From Bacteroidales bacterium (GTDB lineage: Bacteria > Bacteroidota > Bacteroidia > Bacteroidales > P3): DNA of 36,443 nucleotides. Numbering within the stretch: the first letter of the stretch is position 1; each line of letters begins with the position of its first letter. The DNA lies in assembly GCA_031274555.1 (NCBI GenBank), contig JAISPZ010000062.1, forward strand, positions 1-36,443, in the 5' to 3' direction. The notes under the pieces are model-generated. The model saw only the letters and a program-made list of their open reading frames with translations, was not told the DNA's origin and ran no database searches. Of this stretch, positions 1 to 8,489 are shown one piece after another. A program made the translations under genes and the position numbers.

Positions 1-132
1 GTCAGCCGTAATTCGTAATTCGTAATTCGTAATTAACTCTGCGTCAGCCGTAATTCGTAATTCGTAATTCGTAATTAACTCTGCGTCAGCCGTAATTCGT
101 AATTCGTAATTCGTAATTGAATGTGCGTCAGC
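1..132. repeat. 42-bp tandem repeat built from an 8-bp microsatellite
   Basis: Three head-to-tail copies of a 42-bp unit start at 1, 43 and 85, and a fourth start (GTCAGC) lies at 127. Each unit holds three and a half copies of GTAATTCG followed by a short tail; copies 1 and 2 appear identical and the tail of copy 3 differs. The array runs to within 30 bp of the pepD start and the window edge may cut it. The same 8-mer recurs at 17231-17251 and 17316-17392. Confidence 0.9.
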
Positions 133-160
133 AATAATTAACAATTAACAATTAATAAAA

Positions 161-1609
161 ATGAATGATTTTTTAAAAACAATGCAGCCGGAAAAAATCT
201 GGCATTATTTCGGCGAAGTACTAAGCATACCTCGCCCATCCAAAAAAGAAGAAAAAATTCGCGAGTACCTGCTCGCGTTTGGAAAACAACACAATCTTGA
301 AACCGAAACAGACAGTGTCGGCAACGTGCTTATACGCAAGCCCGCAACCACAGGAATGGAAAACCATTCAGGGGTAGTACTCCAAGCGCACATTGATATG
401 GTTGCCGAAAAAACAGGCACATCCAACCATAATTTTGACACAGACCCCATTGAAGCCCACGAAGAAAACGGTTGGATTAAAGCCAAAGACACGACTCTCG
501 GTGCAGACAACGGCATTGGCGTTGCTGCATGTCTGGCTGTATTGGACAGCAATGACATTGAACATCCTGCACTCGAATGTCTTTTTACCGTTGATGAAGA
601 AACAGGATTAACAGGCGCATTCGGTCTTAAAGGCGGTTGGCTCAAAGGTGCAACACTCCTTAATTTGGACTCTGAAGACGACGGACAATTTTTTATCGGC
701 TGCGCAGGCGGTATTGGCACTTATGCAGACTACACATATCACCCGGAGCCAATGCCTGTAGGTCATAAAATCTATTCCATCCAAGTTCACGGTTTACAGG
801 GAGGTCATTCGGGGGACGATATAAATAAAGGGCGAGGCAATGCCAATCAACTCCTCGCACGCTTCCTGTACAGCTTTTCGGATATGCTGCAACTTCGTCT
901 TGTAAACTTTAACGGAGGTAATCTTCACAACGCCATTCCACGCGAGGCAAGTGCCGTTGTTGCTATTCCTGACACAAAAATTCTTGATTTTGAAAAGTCC
1001 GTTATCGCCTACGAAAAAGTCCTTCAAAATGAACTTGCTCACGCAGACGAAAAAGTAAGATTTTCACTCTCACCAAAGACAGCAGAGAAAATTTTCCCGA
1101 AAAACGAACAGGAAAAATTAATATACGCACTTTGTGCCTGCCCACATGGAGTTCTGCGCATGAGCGACACTATGGAAAATTTTGTAGAAACATCCACAAA
1201 TCTCGCTTCCGTAAAGACAGAAAACGAACATGTAAAAATCGTCACAAGTCAGCGTTCTTCGGTAGAAACTGCAAAATATTTTGCAGCACACCGCGTTGCT
1301 TCAACGTTTAAACTTATAGATGCAAAGGTGAGCCATAACGACGGATATCCCGGATGGAATCCAAATCCTGAAAGCAAAATTGCACAACTTTCTGCCGACA
1401 CGTTCCGTAAACTTTTCGCCTCAGAACCGAAAGTGCTCGCTATTCACGCGGGGCTTGAATGTGGTCTTATCGGCGAAAAATATCCTGATATGGACATGGT
1501 TTCGTTTGGTCCCACAATGCGGGGCGTACATTCCCCCGATGAGAGGCTCGAAATAAAAGCAGTAGAGAGATTTTGGAAGCTACTTGTAGAAATTCTAAAA
1601 CAATTGTAA
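161..1609 (+). CDS. pepD: Cytosolic aminoacyl-histidine dipeptidase (PepD, M20 metallopeptidase)
   Basis: This 482-residue protein matches the length and layout of the PepD branch of peptidase family M20. That family hydrolyses Xaa-His and other dipeptides in the cytoplasm with two zinc ions. Visible metal and catalytic motifs are HIDM (H77, D79), the bridging aspartate in LGADNGIG (D116), DEETGLTG with the general base pair E146/E147, D170 in NLDSED, the lid-domain HSGDD (H216) and the C-terminal GVHSPDERLE (H457). There is no signal peptide, so it is cytosolic. The ATG at 161 gives a normal family N-terminus. A Nudix gene follows 12 bp downstream on the same strand, so the two may be cotranscribed. 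The upstream DNA is tandem repeat with no recognisable TAnnTTTG promoter. Confidence 0.95.
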   Translation: MNDFLKTMQPEKIWHYFGEVLSIPRPSKKEEKIREYLLAFGKQHNLETETDSVGNVLIRKPATTGMENHSGVVLQAHIDMVAEKTGTSNHNFDTDPIEAHEENGWIKAKDTTLGADNGIGVAACLAVLDSNDIEHPALECLFTVDEETGLTGAFGLKGGWLKGATLLNLDSEDDGQFFIGCAGGIGTYADYTYHPEPMPVGHKIYSIQVHGLQGGHSGDDINKGRGNANQLLARFLYSFSDMLQLRLVNFNGGNLHNAIPREASAVVAIPDTKILDFEKSVIAYEKVLQNELAHADEKVRFSLSPKTAEKIFPKNEQEKLIYALCACPHGVLRMSDTMENFVETSTNLASVKTENEHVKIVTSQRSSVETAKYFAAHRVASTFKLIDAKVSHNDGYPGWNPNPESKIAQLSADTFRKLFASEPKVLAIHAGLECGLIGEKYPDMDMVSFGPTMRGVHSPDERLEIKAVERFWKLLVEILKQL

Positions 1610-1621
1610 AGACTCATCAAT

Positions 1622-2257
1622 ATGACAAGGGAAATTTTTTACATCGACAAAAAACTCTCATTCACTAACACAGTGATTGCGCTTGAACAGAAAAAAAATG
1701 CTTCAGAGATTGTATTTTCAAATATATATCAACTAATTCGTCTATTTGAGAAACATTTTATTTCCGATAAATCGGATAAGGACGTAAACGTTATTGTGCC
1801 AAAAAAATTCAATGTTGATGAAGTATTTACCCAGTTTATAAATTGTTTCACAATCATAAATGCTTCAGGTGGACTTGTCCATACACCAAACGACGAATAC
1901 TTGTATATCTATAGAAATGACAGGTGGGACCTGCCCAAAGGTCACAAAGAGAGAAAAGAAAAAAAGGAAACAACTGCGTTGCGTGAGGTTCGCGAAGAAA
2001 CAGGCGTTTCAAATGCCTCAATAGTCAAGCAACTTCCCTCCACGTATCATTTTCTTATGGATAATGGAGAGTTTAAAGTGAAAGAAACACATTGGTTTGA
2101 AATACTTTCTCCAACAAAAGTCAATACCGTTCCCCAAAAGAAAGAAAACATCAAGGAAGCAGTATTTCTCTCTAAGGAAGAAGTGTTTGAAAAAATCCCA
2201 TTAATGTACAGCTCCATTGCTCAACTGACACGAAAGTTTTTTGACGGACGAGATTGA
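1622..2257 (+). CDS. Nudix hydrolase
   Basis: The 211-residue protein carries a complete Nudix box at residues 107-129: a glycine, five residues, a glutamate, seven residues, then REVREETGV. This Mg-binding helix cleaves nucleoside diphosphates linked to another moiety. The fold before it (SGGLVHTPNDEYLYIYR, RWDLPKG) is typical of the (di)nucleotide-polyphosphate or ADP-ribose branch. The first 75 residues precede the Nudix fold and are not recognised. The substrate cannot be read from the sequence. The gene follows pepD by 12 bp and precedes a Crp-type regulator by about 32-56 bp, so all three may form one unit. Confidence 0.88.
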   Translation: MTREIFYIDKKLSFTNTVIALEQKKNASEIVFSNIYQLIRLFEKHFISDKSDKDVNVIVPKKFNVDEVFTQFINCFTIINASGGLVHTPNDEYLYIYRNDRWDLPKGHKERKEKKETTALREVREETGVSNASIVKQLPSTYHFLMDNGEFKVKETHWFEILSPTKVNTVPQKKENIKEAVFLSKEEVFEKIPLMYSSIAQLTRKFFDGRD

Positions 2258-2313
2258 TAAAAACGATATAACAACCGTCCGTCAGCACCTTGAAAGTGTT
2301 AAATATAAACGAT

Positions 2314-2898
2314 ATGGGCACAGAATTGGATATTGCAAAAAGGATTACAGAAAAGTATGATGTTAGACTTCCACAAAAAGAATTGGAGCTATTTGCCTCA
2401 ATAATTGATTGTTGGAAGTTAGCAAAGAATGAGATATTCCTAAGGCAGGGGCAGATTGCTAAAAATTTTATTTACGTCGAATCTGGCATGATACGGCAAT
2501 TTTATTACAAAAGAGGGCACGACATTACAGAGCATTTCACCTGTGACGGCAACACATTAGCTTTCTGCATAGCAAGTCTGTTTAAAAAAGAACCGACAAA
2601 TTTAATGATGGAGGCTCTTGAGCCGAGCGTTGTTCATACAATACCCTGCGAAAAGCTAAAAGAACTATCCACCCAACATTCCGAAATAGCAAAACTGCTT
2701 TTTAGGATACTCGAACTCGGACTTATTATATCGCAACAGAAAGCCGACTCATGGCGGTTTGAAACAGCGCGGGAACGATACGAACGGTTTTCTAAGGAAT
2801 ATCCTCAAGCGGCAAAACGAGCTTCCGTAAACCATATTGCATCCTACCTGCTCATGACTCCAGAGTCTTTGAGCCGCGTACGTGCAGGAACACTTTAA
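2314..2898 (+). CDS. Crp/Fnr-family transcriptional regulator (cNMP-binding fold)
   Basis: The sequence looks like the small Bacteroidota Crp-like regulators. It has an N-terminal cyclic-nucleotide-binding beta-roll (about residues 25-115, with FLRQGQIAKNFIYVESGMIRQFY), a dimer helix, then a compact C-terminal helix-turn-helix ending in HIASYLLMTPESLSRVR. The effector is unknown and no clear cAMP phosphate-binding cassette (RxS/T) is visible. The ATG at 2314 (195 residues) is chosen; an in-frame TTG at 2290 would add eight residues. Its stop codon overlaps the stop of the convergent GH3 gene by 4 bp, so there is no room for a terminator between them. Targets are unknown. It adjoins the GH3 gene but is far from the PUL. 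Confidence 0.85.
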   Translation: MGTELDIAKRITEKYDVRLPQKELELFASIIDCWKLAKNEIFLRQGQIAKNFIYVESGMIRQFYYKRGHDITEHFTCDGNTLAFCIASLFKKEPTNLMMEALEPSVVHTIPCEKLKELSTQHSEIAKLLFRILELGLIISQQKADSWRFETARERYERFSKEYPQAAKRASVNHIASYLLMTPESLSRVRAGTL

Positions 2899-5162
2899 AG
2901 TGTCAGCAGCACCTTTTCCGTCCCAATTCCAAGCTCAAAGTCACCAGCTTCTACTATTGATTTACCATCAGCATTGATGAATGCCAAATCGGTTATCATC
3001 AACTCAAATGTTACGGTCTTTTTCTCCTGTGGTTTCAAATTTATTTTTGAAAACCGCCTTAGTCTTTTCATATCGGGTGTCATGCTTGCGAAAAGGTCAG
3101 AGGAGTATAGCTGTACAACTTCCTTACCACCTACTTTTCCTGTATTCTTAACGTCCACCGATACTAATATTTTCTCATTCTCTCGTGATACTTTCATATT
3201 GCTATACTCAAAAGTAGTATAACTTAAACCAAATCCAAACTCATACTGCGGATTATAATCCGACTCATAATTATATACACCTTCTGCAGCTATTTGTTCT
3301 TCGGCAGGCTTGTGATAATAATTTACGAGAGAGTTTGGATAGCTGGGGTAATTATAAGGTAATTTTCCTGACGGATTTACTTTACCCACCAAGATGTCAG
3401 CCAATGCGTCCCCACCATAATTCCCGGGTAAATAAATTTGTATAATTGCATCCATTTCAGGTTCAATCTTTCTAATAATACGCGGACGTCCTTCGTTCAA
3501 AACAAGAATTACTTTTTTTGCATTATCGGCTATAGCAGTCGCAAGTTCAAGCTGCATATCACTCAATGTCAAATCATTTAAATCACCCGGTTTTTCGGAA
3601 TACGTATTTTCGCCCAAGCAAAGAATTACCACATCCGCCCTCTTTGACGCAGCTACCGCTTTATCAAATTTATCTTTATTTTCTTCATAATATTTACCTT
3701 CCATATTATAACTGACACCTGCAATAAAGTCCACATTGGAAAATGTGTTTTTGAGAGCTTCACGTATCGTATTAAATCTTCCTGCAAATTCATCAGTTTT
3801 TTCACCTTGCCAAGAGTAAGTCCAGCTGCCATTAAGTGTTCTCATATTGTCAGCATTAGGTCCTACGACAAGAATTTTTGAGTCTTTCTTGAGTGGCAGT
3901 ATATTATCTTTATTTTTCAACAGAGTGATAGATTCTGCTGCTGCGTAATAAGCATATTGACCAAATTCATCACTTCCGACCTTTGAATAATCTGCCTGCG
4001 ACGTAACAGGATTTTCCAATAAACCTGTCTTTATTTTCAATTTAAGAATTCGCAAAACAGCTTCGTCAATACGTTGCATACTGACCTCACCACTATTCAC
4101 CAATTCCACTAATCCGTTGCAGAACTTCTTGTAATCGTACGGAATCATCGACATATCTATCCCCGCATTAATCGCTATCTTAATTGCTTCCTTATCGTCT
4201 TTTGCAATTCTATCTCGACGGTGCAAATTCTCTATATCATTCCAATCAGAAACGACAACTCCGTCAAAGCCAAGCTCTTGTTTCAATAGTTTTGTAATAA
4301 GGTCATAACTTGAGTGGACGGAAACACCGTTAATAATTCCCGAATTTATCATCACTGTATTTGCGCCCGCCTCAATAGCCTTACGGAAAGGAGGCAGGTG
4401 ATACTCTCTCAGAATTATTTCAGGAATATATGCCGGCGTACGGTCTTTTCCACTCAAAGATGTTGAATATCCCAAAAAATGTTTTGGACAAGAGATTACG
4501 TGATAAGGATTGTTTATGTCGTTGTAATCCCCCTCATATCCTTTAATCACCTGTTCGCCCATCACTGTCACAAGATACGGATCTTCACCAAATCCCTCCT
4601 GCTGGCGTGAGAAGCGTGGGTCTGCGCCTAAATCCAACGCAGGTGAAAGAACCCATGGAATACCTGATGCACGGGTTTCGTAGGCACATATCTCTGCCAT
4701 TTTGCGAGCATAATCGGGATTAAAAGTTGCCGCCAGTCCGATGTTTTGAGGGAACATAGTCGCTTCGGCAAGGTATGTTGCACCATGTATCGCATCTATT
4801 CCGTAAATTACAGGAATTTTCGTGCGTGTTTCTTTTGTGGCAACATCTTGAATTTCCGAAATAACTTCATTCCATCTTTTTAATGTCAATGCTCTGTTAT
4901 TGCTTGTGTTCAGGATAGAACCAACATGATATTCTTTCACAGCAGTCCTTAATTCGACTGTATCAATCTCAAAAGGTTCAAAAGAAGAATATGGGTTAGG
5001 ACCTTTACCGATGACATCTATTGTAATCTGTGCCATCTGTCCGACTTTTTCTTCTAAAGTCATCGTTTTTAACAATGCTTCGGCTCTATTGTCTTGAGAA
5101 AAACCTGAAATTGACAGAGCGCATAAACTCATCAAGAGTAAAATTACTTTTTTTCGTTTCAT
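2895..5162 (-). CDS. Glycoside hydrolase family 3 beta-glucosidase (BglX-like), exported
   Basis: The 755-residue protein begins with a type I signal peptide (MKRKKVILLLMSLCALSISGFSQ) and has no lipobox cysteine, so it is probably periplasmic. The GH3 N-terminal barrel starts with LEEKVGQM. It shows GIDAIHGATY, the substrate-binding KHF (227-229) and the nucleophile aspartate D306 in VVSDWND. The alpha/beta sandwich (about 420-600, ending in LPGNYGGDALADIL) and the C-terminal fibronectin III-like domain complete the BglX architecture. These enzymes release glucose, sometimes xylose, from the non-reducing ends of beta-linked oligosaccharides. It follows the HAD gene by 4 bp and is surely cotranscribed with it. 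A second, different GH3 is found in the PUL at 30720. Confidence 0.93.
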   Translation of the reverse strand: MKRKKVILLLMSLCALSISGFSQDNRAEALLKTMTLEEKVGQMAQITIDVIGKGPNPYSSFEPFEIDTVELRTAVKEYHVGSILNTSNNRALTLKRWNEVISEIQDVATKETRTKIPVIYGIDAIHGATYLAEATMFPQNIGLAATFNPDYARKMAEICAYETRASGIPWVLSPALDLGADPRFSRQQEGFGEDPYLVTVMGEQVIKGYEGDYNDINNPYHVISCPKHFLGYSTSLSGKDRTPAYIPEIILREYHLPPFRKAIEAGANTVMINSGIINGVSVHSSYDLITKLLKQELGFDGVVVSDWNDIENLHRRDRIAKDDKEAIKIAINAGIDMSMIPYDYKKFCNGLVELVNSGEVSMQRIDEAVLRILKLKIKTGLLENPVTSQADYSKVGSDEFGQYAYYAAAESITLLKNKDNILPLKKDSKILVVGPNADNMRTLNGSWTYSWQGEKTDEFAGRFNTIREALKNTFSNVDFIAGVSYNMEGKYYEENKDKFDKAVAASKRADVVILCLGENTYSEKPGDLNDLTLSDMQLELATAIADNAKKVILVLNEGRPRIIRKIEPEMDAIIQIYLPGNYGGDALADILVGKVNPSGKLPYNYPSYPNSLVNYYHKPAEEQIAAEGVYNYESDYNPQYEFGFGLSYTTFEYSNMKVSRENEKILVSVDVKNTGKVGGKEVVQLYSSDLFASMTPDMKRLRRFSKINLKPQEKKTVTFELMITDLAFINADGKSIVEAGDFELGIGTEKVLLTL

Positions 5163-5166
5163 GATT

Positions 5167-5811
5167 TTAATTATTTAGTCCCAATCTTTTTGATATTTCT
5201 GCATAGCTATCAAAAATTACATCGGCTTCTGCGAGTTTTTCTGTCTTGAATGAAGTCGTTAGGGCAAAAACTTTGCAGCCTGCCAACTTTGCAGAGATAA
5301 TGCCGTTTGGCGAGTCTTCAATTACAATTGTACTTTCCGTTGAAGCGGGCAGTGTTTGCAATGCTTTAATATAAGGGTCAGGATGTGGTTTATGATTAAT
5401 AGTATCTTTTTCCGTTATCAATAAATCGAATAAATGGGCGATATTGAAATTTTCATCAATCAATCCAAAGGTATAGGTTGATGTAGAGCTTACCAATGCT
5501 GTTTTTATTCCTATTTTTTTTACTTCCTGAAAAAAAGGGAAAAAACCGTCGATAAGTTTCATCTCTGGCAATATCTCGACGAATAAACGCTGCTTCTCTT
5601 TTAAGAATAATTCCGCAGGACGTTTTTGCGCATCCAGTTCTTCCGACACGTGTTTAAAAAACGCCTCATCGGGTTGCCCTATAAAATCGTCAAAAATAGA
5701 AACAGGATAGTTGATTGCAAACAAATCAAGTGTGAACTTCTTTGCTTTAGCATGAACGGGTTCGGAGTCAATGATAACACCGTCCAAATCAAAAAATATT
5801 GTTTCAATCAT
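5167..5811 (-). CDS. HAD-superfamily phosphatase / beta-phosphoglucomutase-like protein
   Basis: Starting at the ATG at 5811, the 214-residue product has the order of HAD motifs. They are FFDLDGVIID with nucleophile D8 and acid D10, the motif II serine in ALVSSTST, the motif III lysine around KPHPDPY, and motif IV VIEDSPNG. A helical cap (about residues 15-85) places it in the beta-phosphoglucomutase/phosphatase branch. An open frame extends 32 codons further upstream to 5907, but those residues are hydrophobic, cysteine-rich and precede the canonical HAD start, so they are probably untranslated. The GH3 beta-glucosidase gene begins 4 bp downstream, which suggests a shared role in hexose or hexose-phosphate handling. 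Phosphatase versus mutase cannot be decided. Confidence 0.85.
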   Translation of the reverse strand: MIETIFFDLDGVIIDSEPVHAKAKKFTLDLFAINYPVSIFDDFIGQPDEAFFKHVSEELDAQKRPAELFLKEKQRLFVEILPEMKLIDGFFPFFQEVKKIGIKTALVSSTSTYTFGLIDENFNIAHLFDLLITEKDTINHKPHPDPYIKALQTLPASTESTIVIEDSPNGIISAKLAGCKVFALTTSFKTEKLAEADVIFDSYAEISKRLGLNN

Positions 5812-5842
5812 TTCGCTATTGTCTTTATTAAAAATACAATAG

Positions 5843-5850
5843 CAAAAATA
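5843..5850 (-). promoter_or_regulatory. Possible -7 promoter box for the HAD-GH3 operon
   Basis: On the minus strand this reads TATTTTTG, a match to the Bacteroidota -7 consensus TAnnTTTG, about 32 bp upstream of the HAD start at 5811. No clear -33 TTTG is seen at the expected spacing. Confidence 0.35.
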
Positions 5851-5934
5851 CACAGAGTAGAAAATATGAAAAATGATATAAATCAGAAAATATTGCCCCA
5901 ACGACAAGATTTATCCAATGTGGCATTGCGGAAG

Positions 5935-7017
5935 TTACCTGCCAAACAGGAAAGCCACAATCTTGTCGAAAACAGTATTGTTGTTATAGATACCGCAGAA
6001 CGTTTCGGAGTTGGGACCAAAAGCAAACACAGGAACCATAACAGGAGTGTGCCCGAAAGTATTATAGCGGGCATTTCTTGTCGAAACACTGCTGCTGTCT
6101 AAGGGTGTCAAGCCGCCTGTTTCATGGTCGGCAGTCACAACAACAAGCGTATTGCCATCTTTACGCGCAAAGTCAAGTACCTTGTTTAATGTTGCGTTAA
6201 AGTCATCCATTTCGGCTATCATCCCCAAATAGTTGTTGTCGTGACTTTCAAAATCTATCTGCGAACCCTCTATCATCAAAAAGAAACCTTTATCATTATT
6301 CTGCGACAACAACTCCAACGCTTTTTCGCTGCTTACAGGCAAAAAATCACCGCGTCCATTAAGCATACTCTTGGGATTATCATCATAAAGCAAGCCCGCA
6401 ACTTTCTCAGTCTTTACGTTCAGCAACTCATCCATAGTATAAACGACCTGAAAACCGCGTGTGCGCAGGGAGTCACTAAGATTTAATCCATCTTCACGTT
6501 TCTCAAAATAGTCGCGACCGCCACCGATAAACAAAGTGGGGTTGGTGGGCAACATATTCAGAGCAATTTCTTCCTGCTTGTAGCGGCTGTCGCTATGCGA
6601 CAGAAAAGAAGCAGGTGTTGCATGAGTTATCGCACAAGCACTGACTACACCTGTTTTCAGTCCATTTTTATTGCTCAACTCTACAAGCGTTTCCAAAGGC
6701 TCTTTCGTTACAGGGTCTATGGCAATCTGCTTGTTTTTAATACGTTTCCCTGTCGATAAAGCACTGCCACCTGCTCCAGAGTCAGTGATAAAATTATCTG
6801 CCGATTGTGTTTTGCTAAATCCGATATGTTTAAACTGCTCAAACGCAGTATTATCCCGAACTGCAATCAGCGAGTAAATACTTCCCAGACCCATACCATC
6901 CCCAATCAACAAAACCACGTTCTTAGGCTTTTTGGGAACGTTAGACTTTTGAGAACAGGCAATATCAACATCAGCCAACAGAGCCAACAAAAGGACAACA
7001 ATAAGAATTTTTTTCAT
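5935..7017 (-). CDS. Alkaline phosphatase (PhoA-type metallophosphatase), exported
   Basis: From the ATG at 7017 the protein has 360 residues with an N-terminal export signal (MKKILIVVLLLALLADVDIA then Cys21). The cysteine follows Asp-Ile-Ala, a poor lipobox, so lipidation is uncertain. Alkaline phosphatase motifs are clear: metal ligand D40 in LLIGDGMG, nucleophile S80 in TDSGAGGSALSTG, D297/H298 in TADHETGG, and H323 in FGHTPVMVPVFAFG. It releases inorganic phosphate from phosphomonoesters in the periplasm. The frame stays open 24 codons upstream to 7089, but those codons lie inside the dispersed leader repeat and the signal peptide begins at 7017. It lies between the HAD gene and the restriction-modification operon on the same strand. 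No Pho box was recognised. Confidence 0.92.
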   Translation of the reverse strand: MKKILIVVLLLALLADVDIACSQKSNVPKKPKNVVLLIGDGMGLGSIYSLIAVRDNTAFEQFKHIGFSKTQSADNFITDSGAGGSALSTGKRIKNKQIAIDPVTKEPLETLVELSNKNGLKTGVVSACAITHATPASFLSHSDSRYKQEEIALNMLPTNPTLFIGGGRDYFEKREDGLNLSDSLRTRGFQVVYTMDELLNVKTEKVAGLLYDDNPKSMLNGRGDFLPVSSEKALELLSQNNDKGFFLMIEGSQIDFESHDNNYLGMIAEMDDFNATLNKVLDFARKDGNTLVVVTADHETGGLTPLDSSSVSTRNARYNTFGHTPVMVPVFAFGPNSETFCGIYNNNTVFDKIVAFLFGR

Positions 7018-7070
7018 ACGTTTATAAATTGTTTTTAATAGGTTGTTATGGAACTCGCACATAAACATTT
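7018..7070 (-). repeat. Dispersed leader repeat, single copy in front of alkaline phosphatase
   Basis: Read on the minus strand, this 53-bp stretch runs from AAATGTTTATGTGCGAGTTC to a run ending ATTTATAAACGT, immediately followed by the start ATG of the phosphatase gene. Its body (TGTGCGAGTTCCATA, then a CCTATTAAAAACAA core) matches the leaders before susC (18832-18962) and at 23908-23979, and more distantly the units before rny. It probably forms the 5' UTR of the phosphatase mRNA. Confidence 0.8.
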
Positions 7071-7138
7071 GTCTTTGGGTGGCAAACAATAGTTTTAATT
7101 TTCCAAGTTATCTCACAAATACATCTGCTAAACTATGT

Positions 7139-7816
7139 TTATTTTTTCATTATTATTAAATGTTTAAATCCTCTTAAATAAAAATTAAAACGTCTTGCTC
7201 TGTCATGCCAAATTCCTGTGTTTGAGGTTTGATTGTGACGGGTAACACAAATTAAATCTATCGGTTTAAAGTGCTTTTCAAGACGTTGGTACAGTAAAAA
7301 TCCTGTTGGAGTGAATTTTTTCTTAATCCATTGGTCACCAATTAACCATGCAAGGGCTTTGTCGGGCTTCAATATCCTGTGAATTTCTACAGCCACTTTT
7401 TCCAATTCATCAAAAAATTCCGTTGTTTCACAGGAAATTTTGCCTATACATTGAGGATTGTCGGAATAGTTTATATTATCGGAGTATGGACTATCAATGA
7501 ATACAAAATCTACGCTATTATCTTTAAGTGGAATTTTGCGGGCATCATTGTAAATTATATCAGGACGGATTATGTTAAGATCGTAGCCAATTACCTGACG
7601 ATTAAGCTCTTTTGCCACATCAATAGTTGTTCCACTACCGCACATCGGGTCAATAACTAAATCGTTTTCTTTCGTGTAACGCTGTAATAAATTCCAAATT
7701 ATGAATGCAGGCGTTACGCCATTGTATTTATTATTTCCATGCGACGTTTTTCCGTAGTTTTGTCTTGGAAAGTCCCAAAGAGTAGTGGATTCTAATATAA
7801 GTTCGTTATCAGCCAT
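7139..7816 (-). CDS. Site-specific DNA methyltransferase (N4-C/N6-A type), small
   Basis: The 225-residue protein opens with TTLWDFPRQNYG, a pattern common to amino-methyltransferases of the N6_N4 family. It has the SAM-binding motif I DPMCGSGTT (56-64), an acidic motif II/III region (VIGYDLN, YNDARKIPL) and catalytic motif IV DSPY (108-111), a variant of DPPY/SPPY. Motif I precedes motif IV, with no large target-recognition insert between them. It should methylate an exocyclic amino group; adenine versus cytosine cannot be decided from this tetrapeptide. It is the last gene of a three-gene operon, starting 4 bp after the endonuclease stop, and probably protects one strand or site class of the cognate endonuclease. 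Confidence 0.88.
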   Translation of the reverse strand: MADNELILESTTLWDFPRQNYGKTSHGNNKYNGVTPAFIIWNLLQRYTKENDLVIDPMCGSGTTIDVAKELNRQVIGYDLNIIRPDIIYNDARKIPLKDNSVDFVFIDSPYSDNINYSDNPQCIGKISCETTEFFDELEKVAVEIHRILKPDKALAWLIGDQWIKKKFTPTGFLLYQRLEKHFKPIDLICVTRHNQTSNTGIWHDRARRFNFYLRGFKHLIIMKK

Positions 7817-7820
7817 TTAG

Positions 7821-8489
7821 TTATTTTATGAGTTTTTTCAAGTCACCAATAAATTTGTCAAACATTTTCACCTTACCACTTTCCTCAATAGTTGTTTCGC
7901 TAAAAACGTAGCTACCGTCCAAATCCGTTTCAACTATTGCACGTCCTTTTTTAGCTGGACGTTTTATGGTCAAAGTGTCGTCTTCATCAGGTGTTACGAA
8001 ATAAACTTTTATATGCTCCGTAACTTTGTCGGAAGATAATTTAATTTTCCAGTAACCCGTTTGTGCAATACGTTCCCTCAGTGTTACTTTGCTTGATAAA
8101 ACTGCTATTACCTTTCCGTTTTGCGGATTGAAAATAATTATATCAACATCGGGCAAATGCGAGCCATATTCACCATAATCAATTAAAAGATTACGTTTTA
8201 CCATGCTTAGCAATTTGGACAGATTTGCACTGCTTTTTCGTTCAAGCGAATTTCCATTAATTATATCAAGTCCCAAACTTCTGACTTCATCAACAATAAT
8301 ATGTTCAATTAGTTTTTCAAGATTTTTGCCTTTGAATGCACGCCACGACTGTTCGTGGTCGTTGCCCGTAAAATCTCTTTTGTGCAGTTCTTTCGCGTCT
8401 TTTAATACCTTAGAAACGAAGCGATACGCCTCATTCCCAACCTTTCGTTTCTCCTGCTCATATAAATAAATTAAATCTTTAATTGTCAT
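7821..8489 (-). CDS. Type II restriction endonuclease, PD-(D/E)XK, BsaWI/CCGG-family-like
   Basis: The 222-residue protein shows a catalytic core of PD (113-114, in GSHLPDVDIIIFNP) followed 20 residues later by K134 in LSSKVTLRER. A Lys-x-Thr-x-Arg-x-Arg pattern after the catalytic lysine resembles the CCGG-recognising enzymes (Cfr10I, Bse634I, NgoMIV, BsaWI), in which this segment contacts the bases. Upstream, SWRAFKGKNLEKLIEHII (48-65) could supply a helix acid. I assign it as a restriction endonuclease with good confidence and to the BsaWI-like group with moderate confidence, from memory of the motif only. Its start overlaps the stop of the large methyltransferase by 4 bp, and the small methyltransferase starts 4 bp after its stop, so it is tightly coupled to both. 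Confidence 0.78.
   Translation of the reverse strand: MTIKDLIYLYEQEKRKVGNEAYRFVSKVLKDAKELHKRDFTGNDHEQSWRAFKGKNLEKLIEHIIVDEVRSLGLDIINGNSLERKSSANLSKLLSMVKRNLLIDYGEYGSHLPDVDIIIFNPQNGKVIAVLSSKVTLRERIAQTGYWKIKLSSDKVTEHIKVYFVTPDEDDTLTIKRPAKKGRAIVETDLDGSYVFSETTIEESGKVKMFDKFIGDLKKLIK

Noticed and set aside
1-132. CRISPR-like array
   Set aside because: The units abut directly with no unique spacers, and the unit itself is made of an 8-mer; the same reasoning excludes 10811-11149 and 27762-27850.
5812-5907. 32-residue N-terminal extension of the HAD protein
   Set aside because: HAD proteins of this branch begin just before the DLDG motif, and the possible promoter box at 5843-5850 lies inside the extension.
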